NCBI GenBank assembly: GCA_937901285.1
Contig: CALCHI010000146.1
Span: 1-5,632 of the forward strand
Direction of reading: 5' to 3'
DNA: 5,632 nucleotides
Source of the DNA: UBA8437 sp003445035
Lineage (GTDB): Bacteria > Planctomycetota > Planctomycetia > Planctomycetales > Planctomycetaceae
The notes below the pieces were generated by a model that ran no database searches, was not told the DNA's origin, and worked only from the letters and a program-made list of their open reading frames with translations. Within the stretch, counting starts at the first letter, position 1. Each line of letters starts with the position of its first letter. The translations under genes and the position numbers were made by a program. This document shows positions 1-5,047 of the stretch, piece after piece.

Positions 1-846
1 CTCCACCAGCGTCTTGCGGAGCGGTTCGTTCCAGGCCGCCCAGTACTTGCCCTGCATGTGGTACATCACCTGCGTGGCGTAGTACCAGTAGTAGGACGTC
101 TTCTGCTGGTTGCGGTTCGGCAGGTTCTTCATCAGGTAGTCGGCCCCGGCCCTCATCCGCGGATCATTCCGATTGACTCCCATGAACTGCAGGCACAGCA
201 GCCCCTCGGCCGTCATGGACGGCTTGACGGCGCGATTGTTGTACCCGAACAGTCCACCGGTCGGCTGGTTCGCTTCGACACTCCGCAACCACGTGTCGAG
301 CAGGGTGATGGTCCTGGGGGGAATCGCCAGCCCGGCCATCTCGCCGCTCTTCAGAGCCATCATCTGCCAGCCCACCACCGAGGTGTCGCCGGCTTCACCG
401 GGTTGGTACCTCCAGCCTCCGGTCGTCTTGTGCTGGGCGGCGATGATGAAGCCGAGTGCCTTTTCCGCAGCGGCCTTCAGGGCGGGGTCTTCGGTCATCC
501 CGTAGGCCTCGCAGAGAGAAATCGCGGCGATGCCGTGGCTGTACATGTGAGCGTGGGCGGCGTCACCGGCACTCAACAGGTCGCCGTTGGGTTTCTGCTG
601 CTTGACCAACCACTGGATGGCCTTGGCCACCACCTGCTTGTGGCGTCCCGACTGGTGCGTGTGACCGGCGGCCAGGAACGGCATCAGGGCCAAGCCGGTG
701 CCAGCGGTATTGGACACCACCGAGCCGGCCCCCGTGCAATTGGGGTGCTGGCCCTTGCAGCGTTCGTGGAACCCGTTGAGGCTCCAGTGCCCGTCGAGGG
801 ACTGGTGAGCCGCCAGCCAGACCAGCCCCCGGTTGACCGCTTCCTC
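1..846 (-). other. Alpha/alpha-toroid domain, prenyltransferase/squalene-cyclase-like (residues about 950-1231, incomplete)
   Basis: Repeated helix pairs end in QW-like motifs: QSLDGHW (964-970, the classical Q-x3-G-x-W), QKPNGDL (1033-1039), QHKTTGGW (1087-1094) and QPTGGLFGY (1143-1151). Other readable blocks are MYSHGIAAISLCEAYGM (1050-1066), GDTSVVGWQMMALKSGE (1102-1118), PSMTAEGLLCLQFMG (1158-1172) and SYYWYYATQVMYHM (1200-1213). I recognise these as typical of a planctomycete family often annotated as prenyltransferase/squalene oxidase repeat proteins. The place aligned with the DxDD motif of squalene-hopene cyclase reads E-A-G-D (1100-1103), so cyclase activity is doubtful. The end of the domain is cut by the window. 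Confidence 0.88.
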
Positions 847-3693
847 GCTCTTGTCGCTGCCACCAAACAGCTTGATGTATTTCCGGCGGGTGTCTCCCTG
901 CCGCAACGTGAACAGGGCCCTGAGACCGACGTTGTCCTCGGCCAATGCCACCCGCGGCGCACGGGCCCGGCGACGATCAAGTCGCGAGACAAGTGGACCG
1001 AAATCGGGTGTCTTGTTGTTCTCGACCGGACCCCGTTCACCAATGATCACGCGATCGGGCACTCGACGAACCGGGCCCGACACGGACTTGGGAGTGCGGA
1101 CAGTCACCGCCGCGACGGGCGATACCCGATCAAGCCCCCGATTTTTGGCCAGCTGCAGATTGCCAACGGCGACGGCTTGCTCACCGGCCGGAGCCTGATC
1201 GAGGGACTCGGCACCCGGTGCGGCTTCGGACGTCGTCCCGACCGGACGGCGGCGACGGCGATCCACCGATCGCGTCGTCGTCCGACTCCTGGAGACCGAA
1301 GCGGTCACGTTGGTGGACTCGGCCGCTGCAATCTCGTCGGGGCTGGCTGTCGAAGTGTCCGGGGCATCGGCTCCCGGAACCGCAGCAGCCACGCGCCGGC
1401 GACGGCGGGGAACATTCCTGGACAACGATGCGTCCGCCACCTGCACACCACTGTCGGCCACCGATTTCGCCGTCGTTGTCTTGTCCAGCACCACGTCGCT
1501 CTCGACACCGGCGGCGGTACGCGTGGCCAGCAGCCGGCTGCGCTTGGACTGGACCTTGCGACGGGGGGGAGCGGTGGCCACCTTCGGCGTCGCGGCAATC
1601 GCCCGGATCGCCTGGTCGGTCATCGGGGCCTCGGCCATCCGTGCTGCCGGACGATCGACCTTCCGACCGGTCAACCCCTGGGTCGGTACGGCGGTCGATT
1701 CCCTCGGCAACTGGCCATCGGGAGCAACCAGCCTCTGCTCCTGCGGTGCCGCCACCGCTTCGGGGGTCTCGGCGGTCCCGACCACCGTCGCCGGAACCGA
1801 GGTGGCTGAGGCCACGCGGTTGCTACGATCAACCCGCACATCGCGAGGGGCCGAATCGGGAAGGCTCGGTGTCTTGCTGACCGCCATGGGCGCTTCGGCA
1901 GGCGATTCGGTCGCCGGTGCGGGAGCAGCAGCCGACCTGGATCGTCTCAGCACGCGGCGTGATGCCTGGCGAGTGACCGTCGTATCCTGGACCGTCACTT
2001 GCTTCTCCGGCGGTGCCGCCTCGGCCGGTGGCAGCGTTTCCTCCCGTAGTAGTGTCTCGGGCAGCGTCGCCAGCGACTCGGGCCGGGTCCGCTGTCGGCG
2101 GTTGAGCGCTTCAAGCGGTTTCGACGGGGTCTCGGTCGGCGCCGTTTGCGGCGCCACCCTCAACACCATCTCTGGAGGCAGTGTCCGAGCCCGGCTCATC
2201 GAGATCTGGGGCAACATCGACTCGGCCCGCAGCGGAACACTCATCGCCTCGGTCACCTGGCGAGTCACCTCGGGTGCAGGCGAATCGTCCAGCGACTGCA
2301 GTTCGTCCACCTTCTCGTACGACTCGCGGCCGTCCTCGTGAGACTGATGCTGGTTGTCATCGGCCAGGTCGGTCGAGGCCTCCCAGTCCTGGACCACCTC
2401 GGCCAGCACTTCGACCATCACGTCGAGTTTCCACATGAACAGCGACAGCAACACGACCATGTGAAACACCAGGCTGCCGAAAACAAACCTCGAAGTCGTC
2501 GCCTTCCGCCACAGCCAGCCGCGGCTCCACAACAACGCCGCCACCAACCCGGCCACGATCAGCGTGATCATCAGGGCCCGGGCCCAGAGATCCCGAACAC
2601 CCAGCCACAGGCCATCCCACCGGCTCGAATCCCACTCCTCCTTCAATTCGATCTCGCGAGCCACGCTCTGATAGAGACGTTCCCGGCCATCACGGTTGGT
2701 GGCAAACACCAGCCGGAACCCCTCAGCGGACAGTCCCGGCTCGGTCTCGTCACTCTCGGTGTTGATCATCGGACCCAGGTTCTCGGGCCCGCCAAAACGG
2801 TCGGTCTTCCATCGCGCGCGGAACAGGTCGAGGTTGACCGGTTCGTCGGGACGGGTGCGGCGATTGGAGGCGAAATACAGGAAAGCCCCATCGGGTGAAA
2901 CAAACGGGGCCCCCTCGTGACTGTCAGCCCGATTGAGTTCATCCAATGGACTCACCGATGAAAAGGCGTCGTCGACCGACCCGCGGCTGGCGCGGAAGAG
3001 ATCGAAGTCCGGACCCTCGAGCGGACGACGGATCGTCGCTGTCCACCCCGGCAACCGGTCGAGATCGGCCCCGGTCCGGTCCGAGGCGAAGAACAGGTCG
3101 AGTCCATCGGGAGCCACCGCCGGATCGAATTCGTTGGCCGGCGAATTGACCTCCTCGCCGAGGTTCTCCGGCGAGCTCCAATTCGATCCGTCTCGCCGAC
3201 TGACATAGAGGTCAAACCCACCGAAACCCCCGGTACGATTCGAGAAGAAATACAGTGTGTGCCCGTCGGAGGAAACGACCGGGCCGATGTCATCGGCATC
3301 GGAGTTGATCTCTGCAATCGGAACGGCCGGGCTCCAGTTCCCTTCGCTCAATCGGCTGCGAAAGATGTCCATTTGCCCATCGGGACCACGGCGGGTGAGG
3401 TACAGCAGTTGCCCCTCGCCGACCAGCCGCGGAGCAATCAAATCGACCACGTCACCACCGCCGGGAGCCTCGACCTCGATCGGCGCCGCCGGCTCCCAGC
3501 CCACCTGCCGCGTCGGAGATCCAGTCGGTGCCGGTCCAATATCCTGTCCGTCGATGGTCACCAGGCGAGAAACTCGCTGGGGCACGAGCCACAGCATCAG
3601 CAGCAACACGACCACGATGCCGGTGGCCCACAGTCCCCGGGGCCCCCGGAACCACTCGAGTGCTTCCGACGCTCGTTCGCGCCAAACGGTCAT
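1..3693 (-). CDS. Giant membrane protein: TolB-like PD40 propeller, TonB/TolA-like SxxxH membrane anchor, Arg/Pro/Ala-rich linker, prenyltransferase/squalene-cyclase-like toroid (C-terminus outside window)
   Basis: I translated this frame codon by codon from ATG at 3693 to the left edge and found no stop in 1231 codons. Layout: cytoplasmic basic N-terminus 1-20; TM1 21-37; PD40 propeller about 92-345; TM2 373-389; basic loop 390-402; TM3 403-421 with S407 and H411; low-complexity linker about 432-930; alpha/alpha-toroid domain about 950-1231. Positive-inside charges place the propeller, linker and toroid outside the cytoplasm. From recall of the toroid family's usual end (a GSW and an LEVYYR-like motif), perhaps 60-90 residues are missing at the C-terminus. 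The start is fixed by a consensus ribosome site and an ATGA overlap with exbD. The TonB/TolA-like anchor next to ExbB and ExbD homologues suggests an energy transducer that acts on or through the toroid domain. No substrate can be named. Domain calls are strong; the transducer role is inference. Confidence 0.93.
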   Translation of the reverse strand, partial: MTVWRERASEALEWFRGPRGLWATGIVVVLLLMLWLVPQRVSRLVTIDGQDIGPAPTGSPTRQVGWEPAAPIEVEAPGGGDVVDLIAPRLVGEGQLLYLTRRGPDGQMDIFRSRLSEGNWSPAVPIAEINSDADDIGPVVSSDGHTLYFFSNRTGGFGGFDLYVSRRDGSNWSSPENLGEEVNSPANEFDPAVAPDGLDLFFASDRTGADLDRLPGWTATIRRPLEGPDFDLFRASRGSVDDAFSSVSPLDELNRADSHEGAPFVSPDGAFLYFASNRRTRPDEPVNLDLFRARWKTDRFGGPENLGPMINTESDETEPGLSAEGFRLVFATNRDGRERLYQSVAREIELKEEWDSSRWDGLWLGVRDLWARALMITLIVAGLVAALLWSRGWLWRKATTSRFVFGSLVFHMVVLLSLFMWKLDVMVEVLAEVVQDWEASTDLADDNQHQSHEDGRESYEKVDELQSLDDSPAPEVTRQVTEAMSVPLRAESMLPQISMSRARTLPPEMVLRVAPQTAPTETPSKPLEALNRRQRTRPESLATLPETLLREETLPPAEAAPPEKQVTVQDTTVTRQASRRVLRRSRSAAAPAPATESPAEAPMAVSKTPSLPDSAPRDVRVDRSNRVASATSVPATVVGTAETPEAVAAPQEQRLVAPDGQLPRESTAVPTQGLTGRKVDRPAARMAEAPMTDQAIRAIAATPKVATAPPRRKVQSKRSRLLATRTAAGVESDVVLDKTTTAKSVADSGVQVADASLSRNVPRRRRRVAAAVPGADAPDTSTASPDEIAAAESTNVTASVSRSRTTTRSVDRRRRRPVGTTSEAAPGAESLDQAPAGEQAVAVGNLQLAKNRGLDRVSPVAAVTVRTPKSVSGPVRRVPDRVIIGERGPVENNKTPDFGPLVSRLDRRRARAPRVALAEDNVGLRALFTLRQGDTRRKYIKLFGGSDKSEEAVNRGLVWLAAHQSLDGHWSLNGFHERCKGQHPNCTGAGSVVSNTAGTGLALMPFLAAGHTHQSGRHKQVVAKAIQWLVKQQKPNGDLLSAGDAAHAHMYSHGIAAISLCEAYGMTEDPALKAAAEKALGFIIAAQHKTTGGWRYQPGEAGDTSVVGWQMMALKSGEMAGLAIPPRTITLLDTWLRSVEANQPTGGLFGYNNRAVKPSMTAEGLLCLQFMGVNRNDPRMRAGADYLMKNLPNRNQQKTSYYWYYATQVMYHMQGKYWAAWNEPLRKTLVE
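904..2400 (-). other. Long low-complexity Ala/Pro/Thr/Arg-rich linker of the large protein (residues about 432-930)
   Basis: About 500 residues with no recognisable fold, low in aromatic residues and cysteine. The first 40 residues are acidic (E/D-rich, 432-475). The remainder alternates Ala/Pro/Glu stretches with arginine clusters: RRVLRRSR (579-586), RRKVQSKRSR (711-720), RRRRR (763-767 and 812-816) and RRRAR (907-911). It is probably disordered and extracytoplasmic, and comparable in position to the proline-rich spacer of TonB but several times longer. Plus-strand open frames over this stretch arise from its GC-rich codons. Confidence 0.8.
2431..2487 (-). other. TM3 of the large protein with TonB/TolA-like SxxxH motif (S407, H411)
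   Basis: The segment FVFGSLVFHMVVLLSLFMW (403-421) is a single hydrophobic helix after a basic cytoplasmic loop (R391, R396, K397, R402), so its N-terminal end should be cytoplasmic. S407 and H411 are the fifth and ninth residues of the helix. In E. coli, TonB (S16/H20) and TolA (S18/H22) have the same Ser-x3-His spacing near the cytoplasmic end of their only TM, where it is needed for coupling to ExbBD or TolQR. The linkage to exbB and exbD homologues makes this unlikely to be chance. Confidence 0.75.
2659..3420 (-). other. PD40/WD40-like beta-propeller region of the large protein (residues about 92-345)
   Basis: Five blade-like repeats are readable, with cores LLYLTRRGPDG (96-106), VSSDGHTLYFFSNRTGG (140-156), VAPDGLDLFFASDRTG (193-208), VSPDGAFLYFASNRR (265-279) and LSAEGFRLVFATNRDG (321-336). 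Each is followed by a D-[IL]-[FY] or R-L-Y strand. The S-P-D-G-x-x-[IL]-Y-F-x-S-[ND]-R pattern is the PD40 motif of TolB and related propellers. The third blade carries an insertion of roughly 20 residues (about 209-228). TolB-type propellers usually have six blades, so one divergent blade may be missed, perhaps at about 72-92. The region lies between TM1 and TM2 and should face the periplasm, where propellers of this kind bind proteins or peptidoglycan-linked partners. Confidence 0.9.
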
Positions 3694-4106
3694 GATCCGC
3701 CTCCTGCGACCTGAAGTGCAGCAATCCGGTACTTCATCTCCACCTTGTTGCACATCCCCATCACCCGCACCGCGTACCGCAGGGCACTCTCGCCATCTCC
3801 ACGAATCAGGGCCGTCATCTGCGGGTTGTTCTCCTTGGCCTCGCGAATGACCTGGTAGAGCTGCTGTTCATTGTAGTCGCGGCCGGCCACCTTGAAGATC
3901 CCCGCCTTGGTGATGTTGACGATCAGCTCCTTGGACATCGCCAGCGGCTGCGCCTGGGTCACTTCCGGCAGCACCACTTCCAGCTCGCGTTCCTCCTGGT
4001 GGTACTCGGTGGCCACCAGGAAGAAAATCAGCAGCAGGAACACGACGTCGATGACCGGCGTCAGATCCGGGCCGTCATTCCCCGTGTTTTCTTCCGGCAA
4101 TCTCAT
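3690..4106 (-). CDS. exbD: ExbD/TolR-family biopolymer transport protein
   Basis: A complete 138-residue protein, close to the usual ExbD/TolR length. A short cytoplasmic N-terminus (1-13) leads into DLTPVIDVVFLLLIFFLVAT. This is the canonical ExbD/TolR transmembrane segment with the essential membrane aspartate (D20, equivalent to E. coli ExbD D25), which carries protons in this family. The remaining residues, about 34-138, form the periplasmic domain (KELIVNITKAGIF, then RDYNEQQLYQVI, then ALIRGDGESALRYAVRVM), typical of the family. The frame is open further upstream, but this ATG gives the normal length and lies 4 bp after the exbB-like stop. Its own ribosome site is weak, so coupling to the upstream gene is likely. 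The stop overlaps the next gene's start as ATGA. It should assemble with the ExbB-like protein as a stator. TolR versus ExbD cannot be decided by sequence; linkage to a TolB-like propeller leans toward a Tol-like role. Confidence 0.96.
   Translation of the reverse strand: MRLPEENTGNDGPDLTPVIDVVFLLLIFFLVATEYHQEERELEVVLPEVTQAQPLAMSKELIVNITKAGIFKVAGRDYNEQQLYQVIREAKENNPQMTALIRGDGESALRYAVRVMGMCNKVEMKYRIAALQVAGGGS
3700..3705 (-). promoter_or_regulatory. Consensus Shine-Dalgarno AGGAGG for the large fusion gene, inside the end of exbD
   Basis: AGGAGG lies exactly six bases before the ATG at 3693-3691 and is embedded in the last codons of the exbD-like gene (the Ala-Gly-Gly-Gly-Ser end). With the ATGA stop/start overlap, it fixes the start of the large gene and implies translational coupling. 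It is the only strong ribosome site seen in the window. Confidence 0.85.
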
Positions 4107-4110
4107 CGGC

Positions 4111-5004
4111 TCATCCGCTCGAGTCTTCTGGAGTGGTCCCGGTGGTCGTTCCGGCCGACGGCGATCCGTCGTCCGTCGAGATGTTCTCCAGGCAGAGGAT
4201 CGTCGGTGCGAGTTTCTCGGCCATCTCGCGGAAGAACCTCTCGACACGGGCGGTGAACACCGCCGACAGCAACAGCGTGGGAATGGCAATGGTCAACCCG
4301 GCGGCCGTGGTCGTCAGAGCCAGGTAAATGCCCTCGGCCATCCGTTCCCCTCGCCCCAATCCCGCCTGGCTGGCCGTGCGGAAGGCGACGATCATGCCGA
4401 CGACGGTCCCCAGCAACCCGATCAGCGGAGCGATGCTGCCAACCGTCTGCAACGGGCGGATTCCGCCACGCAATTTCGCGATCTCTCGCGCGGCCCTGTC
4501 CTCCATCGACTTCTCGATCTCGGTCAACGGCCGTCCACAGCGGTCCAGGCCCGCCTCGACGACACGGGCCACCGGGGCATCGCAGCTGCCGCAGAGTTCG
4601 CGGAACGCCTTCAAACTGGGACGTGACGACGAGGAGAGTTCTTCCACCCCGGACAGGAATTCGTCGGGGAGCACATTGATCCGTCGCGTCGCCACAGCTC
4701 GCTCGATCGCCACGGTGACGCTGAAGAACGAGAACACCAGCAAAAGCCCCATGAACAACCAGCCGGTCGGGCCCGTGCCGACAATCAACGTCAACAACGA
4801 CTCGTCTTTCTCGTCATCCGCCTCCGGTCCGTCGGCCACCAATTCGACCGCGTCCTTGGCTGCGTCCTTGGCTGCGTCCTTGGCCGCATCGTCCTGGGCC
4901 ATCACCGACACCGGAGAAGCCATCAACACGACCACTGCCATCCACAGCAGCACCTGCCGGCCGATGCCCGCCTCACGTTCTGTCACCTGCATCCTCATCC
5001 CCAT
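4111..5004 (-). CDS. exbB: MotA/TolQ/ExbB-family proton channel protein with N-terminal signal peptide
   Basis: A complete 297-residue inner-membrane protein, the channel-forming subunit of ExbBD/TolQR-type proton-driven motors. Residues 1-36 look like a signal peptide: a basic n-region, a hydrophobic core LLWMAVVVLMA and cleavage after VMA. An Ala-Lys-Asp repeat and an acidic segment (about 37-70) would be periplasmic. TM1 is about 80-100. The cytoplasmic domain is about 101-187. TM2 (about 188-207) contains the family signature GSIAPLIGLLGTVVGMIVAF, and TM3 (about 224-250) contains ALTTTAAGLTIAIP. The conserved TM2 and TM3 threonines (T199, T232) are present, but the position usually held by Glu in TM3 appears to be Leu227. 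Three ATGs (5004, 4998, 4992) and a GTG (4986) are possible starts. None has a strong ribosome site; the longest is given, though GAGG lies six bases before the GTG. The exbD-like gene follows after 4 bp. TolQ and ExbB cannot be told apart by sequence alone. Confidence 0.95.
   Translation of the reverse strand: MGMRMQVTEREAGIGRQVLLWMAVVVLMASPVSVMAQDDAAKDAAKDAAKDAVELVADGPEADDEKDESLLTLIVGTGPTGWLFMGLLLVFSFFSVTVAIERAVATRRINVLPDEFLSGVEELSSSSRPSLKAFRELCGSCDAPVARVVEAGLDRCGRPLTEIEKSMEDRAAREIAKLRGGIRPLQTVGSIAPLIGLLGTVVGMIVAFRTASQAGLGRGERMAEGIYLALTTTAAGLTIAIPTLLLSAVFTARVERFFREMAEKLAPTILCLENISTDDGSPSAGTTTGTTPEDSSG
4850..4885 (-). repeat. 12-bp tandem repeat encoding Ala-Ala-Lys-Asp units in the ExbB-like protein
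   Basis: Three 12-bp copies, the first two identical (4850-4861, 4862-4873) and the third differing at its last base (4874-4885), encode AAKD repeats just after the predicted signal-peptide cleavage site. The unit keeps the reading frame, so copy number could vary between strains. The segment is predicted to be a short helical or disordered periplasmic extension. Confidence 0.85.
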
Positions 5005-5014
5005 TCGTAGTCGT

Positions 5015-5035
5015 CTGTCCGCTGTCCGCTGTCCG
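5015..5035 (-). repeat. Three perfect 7-bp tandem copies in the spacer upstream of the exbB-like gene
   Basis: On the plus strand ctgtccg occurs head to tail at 5015-5021, 5022-5028 and 5029-5035. It fills about half of the 43-bp gap between the TPR gene stop and the exbB-like start. The coding-strand unit is CGGACAG. I see no terminator hairpin and no convincing promoter in this gap. A regulatory role is possible, but simple slippage is equally likely. Confidence 0.75.
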
Positions 5036-5047
5036 AACGTCGCCGGT

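Noticed and set aside
1..846. Interpretation as a true squalene-hopene cyclase making hopanoids
   Set aside because: The DxDD motif is not intact at the aligned place, the domain sits at the end of a membrane-tethered, probably extracytoplasmic chain, and no isoprenoid genes are adjacent. A toroid of unknown activity is the safer call.
58..1809. Plus-strand open frame of 583 codons
   Set aside because: It is exactly codon-antiparallel to the large minus-strand gene, which has clear toroid motifs here. The plus translation has no recognisable domain and is biased to Gly/Arg/His/Pro, as expected from the reverse complement of GC-rich codons.
1310..2341. Plus-strand open frame of 343 codons, Ser/Ala/Arg/Thr-rich
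   Set aside because: It lies over the low-complexity linker of the minus-strand gene. Its composition is an antisense artefact, with no motif, ribosome site or plausible neighbour.
4107..4289. Upstream extension of the exbD-like frame beyond the ATG at 4106
   Set aside because: The added residues are Arg/Pro-rich, overlap exbB coding sequence out of frame and do not match ExbD. Starting at 4106 gives the standard family length and topology.
3892..4626. Plus-strand open frame of 244 codons across the exbB/exbD junction
   Set aside because: It overlaps two unambiguous minus-strand membrane proteins. The translation has no domain and a random-looking composition.
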